A stretch of DNA of 64,000 nt, from NCBI RefSeq assembly GCF_029227915.1, contig NC_079879.1, forward strand, positions 2,666,001 to 2,730,000, in the 5' to 3' direction. A program made the position numbers and the translations under genes. Shown in pieces: positions 48,937-62,174 of this stretch. Positions within the stretch are counted from its first letter, which is position 1. Each line of letters begins with the position of its first letter. Source of the DNA: Hydractinia symbiolongicarpus (Eukaryota > Cnidaria > Hydrozoa > Anthoathecata > Hydractiniidae). The notes under the pieces are model-generated. The model was not told where the DNA came from. It did not search any database and saw only the letters and a program-made list of their open reading frames with translations.

Positions 48937-51914
48937 GAAATTTTATTTATCTCTTGTCTAAAGGCAACATACGACAAGAAGGTAGGATAATAATCCTTAA
49001 TTTAAGACTTGCTCCTTTATTTTAAATTAGAATGTTACAAGAAAGAATGAAACACTATCACAGGAATTAACCAAGAGCCTTCTTGCTTTATGGAAACTCT
49101 GACAAAATTCATGAAGCTACGAAAGCAGAGGCTTTCTTCATTCCCTAAAGATGCTTTCAGTGGGTGCTCTAATTGTTAATACATTTTGATATTCAAATGA
49201 TCATTCCTATGACTTACCTATGTTGGTATATCTATATCTATTTTATTTTTTGTTGTTGTTGTTAGCTAAAAGACTTTATTTTTTGTGTTAACGCCACTCA
49301 GTCAATGTGTTGTGGAGGCAAAACACAAGGTAACTGACAGAACACAAAGTAATTGATCAAGCATAAAATAATCAAGAATCTTAGGTACAAATAAGAAAGA
49401 ATCACAACAATTTGGTCAGTGGCCAAAATACTTGCAAAGTTTGCAGGACTGCCTTTATCTCCAGATTTGTAATCAAACACTGTTACTCGTAGACTGTGTG
49501 TTCACACATATGGCATATGTAATTCCTACTAACATTAAATATATCAAACATTTATTAGGTTTTTGTGATTTTCTTAGGCAGCCATTTTAAATGTTTGTTT
49601 TTATTTTGTTATAACGTCTACGTTAAATCTGTGTTCAGAAGCATTAGAACTAGTTTTTAGAACTTCTTAATCTAAGTAATACTGATAGCAGGTCACGTGT
49701 ATGTATGTTCCATACTCACCCCACAAAGTGGATGTATTTATACCAAGAGCTATTTCAGATCTTTTAAATCCATTACACACTAATTTCAAATAATTGGTAA
49801 CACTGACTGTTGTGCAAGTGTTCAAATTATCCACCCCTTTGTTTTATTTTGTAACTGGTAAAACAAATGAACTTCATTGTAAGAAGCATGTAAGTTTTAT
49901 AAAAGTTTTAAAAGTAACTTGGGTAAGAAGTTTTGGTAGATTTGGTTTTCTGTGTTGTGTAACTATAGCAGGTAGGTGATATTGCAGAGGGCTCTTGTGC
50001 ACATGCACAAGAAGAAGTCATGACACCCACTAAACTATGAAATGCACAATAATATACGTTTACTAGTTGATAAAAACATCAAAGTTTAAAACTTCTAAGA
50101 TTCAGGAATAATTGAGACTAATGACGAGTCATAAATTTGTTGTATTTTGTTTAAAAAGGTCGTGTAAATGATTTTATTTTATTACATTAGCTGTAGATGC
50201 TCCTTAAACTTTGAGTGGTGCGAAGCATATTATGAATTAGTTTCTTCTTAAAAAGAGCAACCAAAAACTAATGTACTAGTATTCTAATTTTTCCCTTCGT
50301 CCAGACTATTAATATTAATAACACTGTTATTATGTAAAAAACTTTTCATGGAGAAGGAATGTATCACTTCACACCTGAGTTATCCCTACGAGAAACATGC
50401 CAATTACATTTGTTATATAACTGCTTTGAGAAAAAGAGGGAACAGGGGTAATAGTATCCATTAAGCATGATTTCAGCCTAAAATTCTAAAAATAAAAATC
50501 TCATGATTAACGCTAAGATTTGAACATTGAAATAAAAAGAGCAAAATTTTGCGTGTCAATTGTGTTCGATTATATTGTTTTGTTTTGTTTTTTCACTTTT
50601 TTATAGCTAACCAAAAATAGGAAACGTAAATGCAAACAACAAGTCTATATTTTAGAAAGTGCTCTTTTAAACATTTGAATGCGATATTCGGTTAAAATTT
50701 TGTCCAACTGACTCGTTTTAAGCATTCTTAAACAATGTGATTGTTACTGATGTTACTGCTTGAAGTAAAATAGAAAAAATATAAATACCTCTAATAAAAA
50801 GAAAAGAACTGTCTTCTCTGTATTTTTGTCTAATTAGAACAAAAAAGTACCCTGCATGCTTAAAAATTGTTAAAAACGCCGACATCACACATTTTCATAA
50901 TTTTTTTTTGCACCAAGTCGCATAGGAATAATTTTAGATTTCATTGTTGATTGTGGAAAAAGATTGCTGTACCCAGTGTGGTTATAAAAACGTCAAAATG
51001 GAAACTATTAGTGTCAGCAAAAAAAAATAAATCTAACATGCAGGTCATTGAGAGCCGGTTAATAAGATTTCCTATTAAAAGTGCTTTGTAGGCAATAAAT
51101 GAACAAGACTTTTCAAAAGTACAAGAGGTGCTCACTTCAACAAGAACTTCAAACTTAAAAACACATTTTAGCTCATTTTACTAAATGGTTGGTTTGCAAG
51201 AATAGTATTACAAAAAAGACAAATCACGAGTTTCAGAAGCTAGATTTTACTTTCAGGGTGGTAAGCATCTCTAATTTACCCACTCTATAAATATTCCAAT
51301 CTGAACATATCTTAATTAATAAATTTTCTTTCAGGAAAAAAGTAATTATGTTTTTTATTGTAATGGAATAATCAAATCTAATGGGTATAGTGGAGTTATC
51401 TCCACGCTTTTGCGATTTTTTAATTTGCCGTAACAATGTGTAAACAACAGCTTTGTGGTGAAACAAAATTCAAGGGTGTACTCTGTATAACGTTGTGGAT
51501 TTGCCTTTTGGAATCACACACTTGGTATTAATGGTGTTGGTGATAGATCTTTACTCAACTTTATGATGTTGCTTTTTTTTAAATTTCTGATTTGTGATTA
51601 TTTTTTTTTTGGTATCCTTTGATTTAATATTCGGTTTAGCTTACTTGCCGTGGGTTTAAATTTTTAACTTACAAGGACACGTTTTTTTAAAAAATGGAGA
51701 AGCGAGAAAAGTTAAGGAATGGGAAAGTTACTTGTTAACGCTATTATGCTTATACCCATGTTCATGGAACGATGGATATGCCGCCTAGAAGATTATTTTA
51801 TGCTAGCCAAAGTCCCGCGGAGGAATCCACTGAATCTCTCATAGAGTCCATATGATGGGTGCAAAATAAAAACATTGAACACAGTAATTTGAATTTTTTA
51901 AAAGTCACAATTTG

Positions 51915-52110
51915 CATTATTCTATATCTATAACCGCTGAAACAAAACGTCTAAAAAATAAGCATGTGCGGCAATAAAAAAAATAAAAATAAAAGAGAAA
52001 AGAAGCCCAGGGATTGAGGTTGCTCACAATCTCCATTATTATATTTATACCCGCTGAAACAAAACGTGTAAAAATATAAGCAGGTTTAACAACAAAATAA
52101 AAATAAATTA
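51915..52110. repeat. tandem duplication of about 120 bp
   Basis: TATAACCGCTGAAACAAAAC (51930) recurs as TATACCCGCTGAAACAAAAC (52049) with continuing similarity (AAGCATGTGCGGCAA versus AAGCAGGTTTAACAA). Confidence 0.7.
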
Positions 52111-52769
52111 AAATAAAAATGCAGAAGGTCTAACACAATCGAAGGTGTCTAACAACGGTTATGTAAAAAGTTAAATCTGCTAAAACTATATACTTGCTCT
52201 GCCATGCCAGAAGTACACCAGGAAAAATAGTATACCAGACATTAGGAAAAATCGTTAAGTCACACAAAAAAGGGTATTGCAAAATTTTCACAACGTACAG
52301 TTTCTAATGCATTATACCAAATTAGCTATTTAGTCTATTGCATACAGCAATCCTCCCATTGCAATGTTTTCGAATTTAAGAATCGAATATATTTCAAACG
52401 GTAACGTAAGAGAGGTAAACATTGATTTAACTTTGTTTACATTAGGGTTGTTATAACGACATCAACCACTTCGTAGCGTTAAAAACAGTAACAACGGAAA
52501 AATTACTTTTTACATTATATATAAATTCTTCTCTACGATATACACACTGTATTGTATAAGAATAATGGTCCTGCAGTTTTTGAAATTATGTAAACAATAG
52601 CAAACATTAAAGTTACCAAGTGTTTTTTTTTTTTCATTTCAGCCTTCATGTTCTTAACTTTCCATGATGTACTTGCCCATTGCTTTGGAGAGAAAAAGGT
52701 TTAGTTTGTGAGATATATACGCAATAAAAAAGTAAACTTCTAATTAAATTTGTGCATCATAAAAATTTT

Positions 52770-53100
52770 TATATCTTGCTATAGCTATTGGCAATTTTTT
52801 TATATTTAGAACAAACAATCAAGATTAGACAATTTCTTACCCATTGTTTAAAGTATATATAGTCTTACAAAAAATGTTCTTAACTTTCTTGACAAACACT
52901 GTCCTCGTTATTCTTAATTATATTCTTAACATGTCTATGTCCTGAAAATATATAATGCCTTAATAAAATAAGGCTTGCTATAAGTTGCTATAGCTATTGG
53001 CAAATTCTTTTATATTTACTTAAAACAATCGAGGTTAGACATATTTTAAGATATCTTTAACTGACCCTGAGTTTATTCTTACAAAAAAAAAATATGATCA
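52770..53100. repeat. imperfect direct duplication, offset about 210 bp
   Basis: GCTATAGCTATTGGCAA, TTTTATATTTA, ACAATC and GGTTAGACA/GATTAGACA recur in order near 52780 and 52990. Confidence 0.65.
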
Positions 53101-56100
53101 GGCTGAAGACAAGCATATTTAACTTCATATTTCAAGGAAAGTTCAGTTGCAGGCGTGTAAACAACTTAAAAACGTTATTCACCTAAATTTATTTCCCTAC
53201 CAGATAATCTAAACAACACACATGGTTTTCTTTCGATTTCTCAGTTGCAGCTAACGTTCTCTGGATAAAAGTCCAATCAGTTTTTTACTTCGATTAATAA
53301 GCTTCGCTTCATCCCAAAGAAAACAAATTGAAAATGTATAGCTAGCTACAATTGTCTGATACATTTCCAATCAGTTCTCTTTACAAATATTTCTGGCTAA
53401 ACTATAGAAAACCCCCGTAAAAAAATTGAGAACGCAGCAACGCAATAATTAAAAAAATAAACTAACAAATATAGCAGCAGCAACGCAGCTACGCAAAGCT
53501 CACTATTTCTAGATTAGCACACAGTTGGTCAGTTAAACTGAAGTAAAATATCAACAAACATACCAAGTTGGTTTGTTACACTTTTTTCAGGATTGATTTG
53601 AAAAAGAGACAACCTTCTTCGTTTCGGTTTTCATTTTTCAGTTGATAAACTTTGTTTCCGTGAGATACGGCGCGCACATGGTAAACCGGGGGTAAAATTA
53701 AATAATTCTATCTATAACGCCCAGCCGGGGCTTTTACAACAAAAAAACAAATAAAAATACAATAAAAATTAGCTTTAATAAAATAAGGAAAAAGAGTTTT
53801 ATTTTTTAAAGAAATAAGAAAAGAGCATTAAATATTTATATAGTAACCCCCTGATTTGCTTTTTTTAACTTGGTAAATTTTAGCATAACGCCACATCGTA
53901 AGAAAGTGACCCGTGATTTGTGTGACATGGCCTCACCGTGCGCACACACACACAAGGCGTATTAATATATAGATTTTTAAGTCACTAGAATCCTTTGTTT
54001 TCTATGTAGAGCTCTGCTTATAACTTTAGTAAGTTCTGTTTTCTAGGAGAGCCTTATTTTTACAGTCGAATTTTTATTACTTTTAAATTCTCGCCTCGAT
54101 TTCAAAAAAGGTCAAAAACTACAGAACTGAATAAACCGTTGTAACAAATTATTTAGTAAAGAACATTTTAGAAGGTAATCTAAGAATTTAAAAATTCTTC
54201 AAATTAACCAACTTTTCAAATTTTCTCACCCAAGCCTCGCAATTTAATGCTTCTCCATCCTTACGTTTTCTTGACAAATATAAAAGTTGTGAAAAAAACA
54301 AATACAATTAGAAAAAATGTTGGGTGTGAGGTCTGTACTACCTTAAGAGAATTAATGTTCACAAGAACTAATTTCGCGAAGTTGGCATATACTAATATTT
54401 TGCGAGAATTACATTTCGCAAATTTTGCAAAAAAAAAGAAGTTGAAGACATTTTGTTTCTCAATTAATACCGGTATTTAAAACAAGGAGACATTAAACAA
54501 AGACACCCTAATTTAAAATTCATAGATGCATAATTATATAGTTCTAGGAAAATCAGAAGAAGAAAATTGGTGTATCTACGAGAGAACACTTAGCTCATTC
54601 CAAGGGCAGACTCCTCACGTTAAAAACGTTTACAAAAGTGATTCAAATAAATATTAACATGCATTAAATATATATTTATTCTGTTGCCAGTCAACACCTC
54701 CCCATAGCACATTTTCTCATTACACAAAGCAGTCTAAAATGCACACGAGTATGACAACAATTTCCCAAACAGGTCATTAAAAATCGGACAATAATAAAAA
54801 TAACATTTCAAGAATAGTTGTTTATTTGAACGAAAATACGGTATTAACACGTTATCAAGTTCGACCTTAAGTTTATCTCGTACGAAAAGCGTTGTCAATT
54901 CCACGTCATTCGTCCATGCCTTAGGCCTATGATGTTTAGAGAATCATTCAATGTTAATTCTTAGTACTTCACATTCTACAGCTACTTATTCTCGTTTTGT
55001 TGTGAAGAAAATAATTTTCCATTACTTTTTTAACTTTATTGTGTGCCGAACTTATCTTAACAGTACGGAAATTAAAAATTATCTGGGAACATTGTGATTA
55101 TGTGTAGCTACTTTAATGGGCACCCATTAGTGGTCAATATTTTACAGCTAGTAAGTAAGCGGTCAGAGTTTTATTCGTGGACTTGTGGAACCTTTCGAAC
55201 GTAATTTTTTAAGGATTCTAACATGGTCAAAATTGGATAACAAACATCGTTTCCACTAATTTCTGTTCTATCCATTAAAAATTATTTATTCAAGTGTATA
55301 AAAGGCATAAGCAAATAAAAAACAAACAAACAAACAGCATACACTTTTTTGTTTGTTTTTATAAGAATCCTGGCGAAGGGTCAAGCTCTAAAAGTTTCTT
55401 ATTTATAGGCTATAATTCCATGTTTTTAGTTTCTCAATTTTCCTAGTAAAATAAGGGTTTCTTATATGAAATAAATAGTTAGTTCTAAAAGTTCCTTTAA
55501 TTTTTGGACTAGTTGCTTTAAAAATAAAAATTAAAGCATTTTTCTTTTCTCAACAACATAATAGTGACGATTGTAACATCTTCTTCAATTAATTGTAAGA
55601 ATTAGTTAGAAACAAGTTTCTTATTTCAGAAATAGACATAGAATGTAGTAGTAAAAGTTTCTTAATTTTTGAAGATTCTACGTGTAGGTTTCTTATAAAC
55701 ATGTTTCTTATAAAAGAAAAACGTGTACAGACACAAATTTGGAAAAATATCAACTATGCTCGATTTGATTATGGCATTGAATATATATTCGATATTCTTC
55801 TTCGTACTGTTACTTGGAATGGAAAAGCCTTCGAAAATAGTCTTATATTTTTTATAGAAAATACACACCAATCAAAACGCTGAAGCAAATAGTAGCATAC
55901 AAGAAGCTTAATTTAAATTTTACGGTACTCGTATGCATAGTCTCAGCTGCAAAAATGATATAAGTTGCATTTCGTCACAGTAATAATACCAAGCACCACA
56001 AATATGTTTCGAAATTAAAAGAGACAATTGAGACTAACAACCATTTTTGACTGAAACAATTATTTTAAATCGCAATCTAGAATAATGCATAGCTATCGCG

Positions 56101-56461
56101 AAACTATTGTGGTTTTGTGTATTGCTTTCCAATTGCAAATATTACGAGCGGTTATCAAACAATGTAATTAAATGGTTTTATTGTCCCTTTATCCAAATTT
56201 ACTTGTAGGAAACAAACTTTTAATTGCCATTTCTCGGCGGAAGATATTTTTTGACAGCTTCCAATGAATCAAAATGTGCTATATATCTTTCCTTTAATAA
56301 GAAAATTATTAAAATTTTCACAGGAAACATTCTTCTGGTGTAAACCTACTAGTAACTCTAGTGAGCATGTTATTAAATTAATCCTCTGAAACACAGAAAA
56401 CAAGACAGATAGAGTGATAATTCGTATGAGAATATAAAATCTTACAGCGTGCCCGAACTTA

Positions 56462-56561
56462 CCTTAATTTTGGAGGAAAATATATAGGTGTTTTTGGAGC
56501 TGATAATTCTAATGTCGCCTTAATACAACAACCCCCAATTACGCTCTAATATCTGAAAATG
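56462..56561 (-). other. possible non-coding exon
   Basis: On the minus strand a CATTTTCAG acceptor-like site and an AAG-GTAAGT donor bracket 100 bases. All three frames contain a stop, so if used it would be a UTR or lncRNA exon. Confidence 0.22.
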
Positions 56562-57075
56562 AAAAAACTCCATGTCAGACGAGAAAAGGGTTTTCAGCAG
56601 AGCTGTTAGGTAAAAAATAAGGATGCCAAATGCATAAAAAACACATTCCATGGTTGTTACCGAGATAGTGCATTTTCGCGCTTTTTTTATTTTCCTCAGA
56701 ATACATATTTCATAAAATTACTAATTGATGCAAAATGATTCAGATTGATCACTATGTTAAACGCGAAAGTTATTTTTGTTCGTTTTAAGACCTTTTCGAG
56801 ATAAACGTAAAACAAGGGAGCCGCTATGGAGCATGTGTTATCAAATCAAGATTATCTTCTGACAGCGCGAATACTTATCACAAATAATATTTCTAGTACC
56901 AGAGCATCGAAGGATTTACAGATAAGATAATCTTTGCGACTATATACGATTCTAAATACTAATTTTCTACTACTTAACTTTGACTAAAGGCAGACTTAAA
57001 AAAGCATGAAGATGAGTGAAAATATAATATGAAATGCCAGTTTAGCTGCATAACTATACATGACTTTATTTTCAG

Positions 57076-57273
57076 GCTTTAAAACGCGGGGAAAAAAGTT
57101 TGAGAAAGCTCTACAGCGTTTTGAATGTGTTTTGTTTTAGCATTTCCCTGGATCAGACTAAATACATTACAAATTATGCTGAAATTTATGTAAAAATGCA
57201 TACAGAAGAAAGTATTTGGTGTTTGTTGGCGATTATTTACATTGAAGAATCAAACCAGATGAATAAAGATTAA
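57076..57273 (+). CDS. candidate terminal exon, unknown protein
   Basis: A TTTATTTTCAG site is followed by 65 open codons and TAA, with an overlapping AATAAA just after the stop. The frame starts A-L-K-R-G-E-K-S-L-R-K-L-Y-S-V-L and has mixed charged and hydrophobic residues, unlike the F/I/K-driven noise nearby. I do not recognise the family. No upstream exon was identified, and a GTAAAA inside (after NYAEIY) could instead act as a donor. Plausible but unproven. Confidence 0.33.
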   Translation, partial: ALKRGEKSLRKLYSVLNVFCFSISLDQTKYITNYAEIYVKMHTEESIWCLLAIIYIEESNQMNKD

Positions 57274-59148
57274 TAAATAATATTCAAACAACAGTATATA
57301 GGCTGCATAGAGTTATTTAAATAAATTTTAATTTTTAATTGCTATGATTTATCTAAAATAAATCAGTTAATAAGTTAAAAAAAAACACCACAAAAAATGC
57401 GGAATGGTGACTAATTTATAAGGAGCACTGTTTCAAGAAACATTAAAAGCCATTGCTCTAAAGTAATTTACATTCTTTGCTACATGATTCAATGCACATA
57501 GTTCGAAGCAAATTTTGCTCAGACTATTGCTCCTTCAGCATTGAAGTTGAATGAGGCTGCAGAGATGAAAACATGAATTGAGCATAACTGTATTTATTCA
57601 CAAAAATATTTAAACAAAGTTAAAGATTTGTTAAAATTGAACGCATGTAACGATGCATGATCTACTTAAAATTGAGCATGCGCATTAAGTTTGGTAGTGT
57701 TTTGAGACATGGCCTTAGAACAAGCTCACCTATAAAAGATGCAATTTTATTTTGTAACTCATTCGAGTGATTGGCTACAGGAGTGGGAATACTGTTTAGT
57801 GTCAAGTTATAATGGGTTAGCTAATTGGATGAGAATATCAAAGTTGTTGCAAAAGAAAAAGAAAAAGGTACATGATACAATCATACCAGTTTTCCGATTT
57901 TGCTTTTGGGTGAATTTTATACACAGATTTTTTTTATACTTTTACCTTGAATTTTGTTGGGTGTATTCCTATGCAAACACAATGTTAATGTTTTTTGCTT
58001 TCAAGACAAAAAAAGAAAATTGAAAATTCTTAAGAAGTAGAGCTAGAGAAGTATGGGAGGTTAAACTTGAAAGTCATTATTATTTCTAGCAAAAACGCAA
58101 TCCAAATAATTTGAAACTGCTGCTGAAATAAAAATAATAATAATAAAAAAAAATAAAAAAAATATTCCTTTCAGGTTGTTATTTTTATTATTATTTTTTT
58201 CTTATTATTATTTTCAAATTTTGTACCAAGTTGTAAAAAGCATTGGTCTATAATCTTTCTCCTAAAAAACAATCTGTTATCATTTTTTTGCTTTTTTTCC
58301 TTTTTTCTCCTTCAAAAAAAACAAGCAAATTGAATTTTTTCTCCTGCATTTCGCATAATTAACGAAGGCTAATACCTTAAAAAGCAATAAATGTAAAATG
58401 AAAAAGATTTCTAGACAATTTTCATGTGAAATCATCAATTTATTCTTGACTTCGTCTTTTTTGTATTTATTTTTATATGAAATCAATTTTAAAGGAAGAA
58501 TTGCTTGAAAAATAAGATATTTTATTTTTGTCAAATTTGAAATAACTGGCTGTTTTGACACTTCTTTTCCAAACAAGCAGTTATACTAAAATTATAACTG
58601 CAGATTCTCTTCTCAAAATACACGCCTTTTGTTGAGGAACACTTAATTGGAAGCAAGAATGCCCGACCCCAGCACCTTTTACCGTAGCGGCGAAAACAAA
58701 AACTGCGGGGACGAGGTTAATTAAAGCGTGAAGTCCAGTTTTTGTCAATATATTTATTAGAGATTAGAAATTAGCATACCCAACTATATGACATAACTAC
58801 TGAATATTTATTTGCATTTTTTACAGCTTTTGAACTCTCTGTGTTGCTCTATAAAACTGTATTTACACTTGACTCATATAAATATAAACAAAACCTAAAC
58901 AGCATAACATTAAATTTTAGGCAGGACAGACCTACGATCTGTAGTCACGCTGATAATGCTACAATTTGCTATTTCGAGACTCAAAATTGAATCTTAATAA
59001 CTCATGAGTTGGTTTTAAACATAAAAACAACTTATGTTTGATAGTAGATACTTTGTTATTAAATGTTTTTGTTTTTATATTTAAAACAATCCTTTAATTC
59101 TGTTTCCTAATTACGATTGCTTTTGGTCTTTTCATTCTTCTGTATTTT

Positions 59149-59198
59149 TTAATATAAAAAAACAAAAAAATTTCTTTTTTTTTGTTTTTTTATATTAA
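59149..59198. repeat. perfect 22-bp inverted repeat
   Basis: TTAATATAAAAAAACA plus six A's pairs exactly with the downstream arm across a six-base loop. Low sequence complexity, followed by an A-rich run. Confidence 0.7.
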
Positions 59199-60368
59199 AA
59201 TATAAAAAAAAAAAAAAAAAATAAGGCTGGATTCTAAAGTTAACAAAAAGAACAAATCAGGCTGAAAAAGACTCAAAAAACAGTCTTAGGTCAGTGTGGT
59301 CTATGTTTTGTACACGCTTTTGGTTTTATAAGAATAATTTTATAAAAACACGAGCCTCTAATTTTGTCAAAGATTAATATGGAAATATTTAAATTTCACA
59401 TGTCTTATTATCTAAGAATATTAATAAATAAATAAAAATAATAGAAAAATGTATATACATACTGTTACACATTTATTTTCAAACTAAGAACGTTTTGAGA
59501 ACATCATTGATTTTGTGTGCGAAAACTAAAATCATCTATCTTTTTTTTAAATCTATCTTTAAAGTTCAATGTGTGTGTAATAAACGTGTAGTAAAAAAAT
59601 TTAGTTTGTATTTTTTTCACTAAATCAACAAAAAAGCAGCTTTGCGACAGTTTAATTGAAAATCTGTTACCCCAGTGTTTCATATCAAAACAAATGACGC
59701 AAGAATGTGCCAGATGTTGGACAGTTTAAAACAACCTCGTTTCCAGGACTATCGCACTATTTCTGGTAATCTCGGACGACGAGAAAAAATGTTTCTTCTT
59801 GTCAGAATGAGTTAAAACAACATTTGATTCTGATAACGGAATTTGTACCTTAAGTCCTTGTAATTATTTTTTATGGGTGATTTAGGGTGGAGAAACCCTT
59901 TTCAAGATTGATTTTATTTCAAAGCATTTGTTCAGAATAAACCCATTACCTATCTATATGCGCAAAGCTTTTTCGCATCCCTGTCTGCGATACCGAAATA
60001 TTTCATACAGAAATTTATGCGTACAGTTCCTTGTTTGTAGACACAAGTTTTTTCAATTATTTCCTCTCACAAGTTTATCTATAGGCTTGTGCTTATTTTT
60101 ATAAAAACTATTATTATTTACCTTTTCTAATTCAGGCCCATAACGTTTTGGGCCTGAATTATCGAGGCAAAAAAATATGTACATCTAACTATCTCATACA
60201 TACCAAATCGCGTGAATCTTAAGATTGTTCTTACATTATCTTTGAATGTTGTATAGTGATGAAAAAAACAACTCAATGAACAACAAACTTGTTAAGTAAA
60301 ATTTTGCAGCACTTAATTTTTTGCTTATATCAGCAGTTAGAGTTCATCAGCTGACACAAATTGCGTTG

Positions 60369-60405
60369 TCACGTGATCTGATTGTGCAAAAAACAAGATG
60401 GCAGC
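60369..60405 (+). promoter_or_regulatory. E-box plus YY1-like motif
   Basis: TCACGTGATC at 60369-60378 is followed by AAGATGGCAGC at 60395-60405. This pairing of a USF/TFE-type E-box with a YY1-like initiator is common at animal promoters. The ATG in the second motif opens 31 codons. No downstream plus-strand gene was identified. Confidence 0.3.
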
Positions 60406-60562
60406 TTCCTGTTGTAAACAAAGAACGTCAGAAACAGTGCAAAAGAAGGCTTCGCTTAAAATCCACAAAAACAAGAATGTGTCGCATTACTAACTTAATT
60501 CAACTTCCCTGATTTGAAGAAGTATATTGCGAGTTTAGATGCTAGCAAGTTTAGCTAGTTAC

Positions 60563-61512
60563 CCCCTGTTTCTCCGCTGAGTCGTCGTTCTTGTGTGTTC
60601 TTGTAAAAACAAATTGATCCTTCTTTGGTTACGAGTTCCAAAGCTTTCCTCCTGAAAAAAAAACAAGTTGGCTTCATATGAATGCGATTGAAAAGTTGTC
60701 TGTAAATCTTGATGCTACTTAATGCATACATTATGTATTAGAAAAAATGAGGTGCTGTTTTAAGAGCATAAATATGTTTTCACCTATCCAGTTTGATATG
60801 TTGAACATATTCATATATAAACATTAATACTTAGTTACCCTGATTGTCAGTAATATCAACAATTGTCTCTGAGCATCTAATTATTGATGTCATAATTCCG
60901 CATAAAAGCCTTCCAAGAATTATATTTTGGAAACTAACAAAGATATTTTTAAAAGAATAAAAAAATCATAGACAACTTTTCAACCTTTTTCATATGAAAT
61001 CAACTTGTTTTTTTGCGGTAGGTATTGATAAAGTTTAACTAAACGATTATGTTCAACAACTATCATTTCTGTGGCCAAAAATGCCCTAATTTTTAAATTT
61101 AAAAAGCAAAACAAAAAATTTGCAGAAATATTATAAATGATATAACAAAATGTGAAGAAAATAGAATTATTGCTCACATAAATACATGAGTAAAATTTTT
61201 TTAATAATTTCTCTCCAATTTTTTTTATAAAAGAGGTGATGAAAGCATTCTGGCAAAAACAATTGATTGTAAAGGAAGGTTGTCCTTAAGAATCATCTAA
61301 GGTTCAAATTAAAACAAAGAAAATAAAAATATATATAAAAAATATAAACATAACCAAGTTCAGCTTAGTTTCTGTCGACTTTGAAATAAATTGAAATACG
61401 GAAGGTATGTGTTTTTACGCTGTTCGATACGTTTCCAAGTTCTTTAAAAAACTTACTCGGTAAACATTGAAAGAAATCTTTGAGGATAATATATCGTCAG
61501 GTTATTTGGTTT
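60563..61512 (-). CDS. candidate two-exon fragment of an unknown minus-strand gene
   Basis: Exon 61512-61457 (acceptor CAGTCTAG, donor GTAAGT, ending in phase 2) joins in frame with exon 60651-60563, whose acceptor is a long T run plus CAG and whose donor is GTAACT. The joined reading is K-P-N-N-L-T-I-Y-Y-P-Q-R-F-L-S-M-F-T-E, then RKALELVTKEGS, ICFYKNTQERRLSGETGG. Composition is protein-like, but the family is not recognised. Continuations on either side were not established. If real, it is divergent to the gene starting at 62175. Confidence 0.35.
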
Positions 61513-62174
61513 CTAGACTGGATGAGCTTATTAGGGCAGAATTAGGATAGCATATATGGCGCTGTAATTGTTTCCACTATGTACGCGTATTTTGGTAAAA
61601 GTTGAGTATCTTCAGCTGGTGTTTTCAATTGCAAATGTTCTTTTTTTCTATATAAGCTACCTTACTTTAATGATAGAACAAATTGCAGTACACTGACAAA
61701 CTTTGGTTAATTGATTAAGAATAGAGGTATAATTTTTGAAACAAGTCAGCTAGCTAATACTTGGATAGGCATTCCACATTTTTAATTCTGGTTATTAGCT
61801 ATACAAAATATATTCCTGAATATTTTCCTAGCATCAATTTTCAGTTTTCTGATGAACTTTGTGAAAGTTTTTCCTTCAAATGAGGAATCTCTTAATGTAA
61901 AATTACAACTGCATTTGACACATCGTCTTATTCTCGTTCCTAATGGTTGACTTCATTAAAAATGCATTTTTCCATAAATCATGCCAATAATTTTCAGAAC
62001 TGCCAGGTTTTTAAAAAATCTAAATGCAATAACAACTGCTGATGAAATAGAATTGACTAACAACCAGGAATAACAATACCCTCTTTCTGAATCTTTCTGT
62101 AAGTTGATAAATATTCCTTTCCGGTGTTTTTTAGCGCATGACGTTGTAGTAATGAAACTTGGTGACACAAAGCT
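61513..62174. other. upstream region of the lysine-rich protein gene
   Basis: AT-rich. It should contain the promoter of the plus-strand gene at 62175; no clear core motif stands out. An in-frame TGA lies 12 bases before its ATG. Confidence 0.35.

Larger units (their letters stand above)
44160..56461. other. gene-poor AT-rich region
   Basis: About 12 kb without a gene I can support. Poly-A/T runs are common and strings of the type GTTCTTAT / TTCTTAAG recur (for example 46090-46370 and 52860-52930). Listed separately are small direct repeats and two YY1-like initiator sites. A strong acceptor-like site at about 52641 precedes only 19 open codons. It may be intergenic or a very long intron. 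Confidence 0.4.
57274..60562. other. gene-poor AT-rich region
   Basis: A plus frame at 57739-58023 contains a lysine run and a possible exon core (57779-57868) with a weak acceptor. A minus frame at 58280-58576 is A/T-driven. At 59730-59860 the minus strand is open for 36 codons but phases do not connect to neighbours. Confidence 0.35.

Noticed and set aside
49362-49480. Minus open stretch VFDYKSGDKGSPANFA after an AACAG site
   Set aside because: The peptide looks protein-like, but there is no donor and it dissolves into hydrophobic AT-rich codons. Possibly a decayed transposon fragment; not enough to call.
52642-52702. Short plus exon candidate after a T13 tract plus CAG
   Set aside because: Strong acceptor, but only 19 open codons to a stop and a poor donor.
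57739-58023. 94-codon plus frame with a lysine run
   Set aside because: The first third (EWEYCLVSSYNGLANWM) looks plausible, but the acceptor is weak and the rest is F/Y/K-rich noise.
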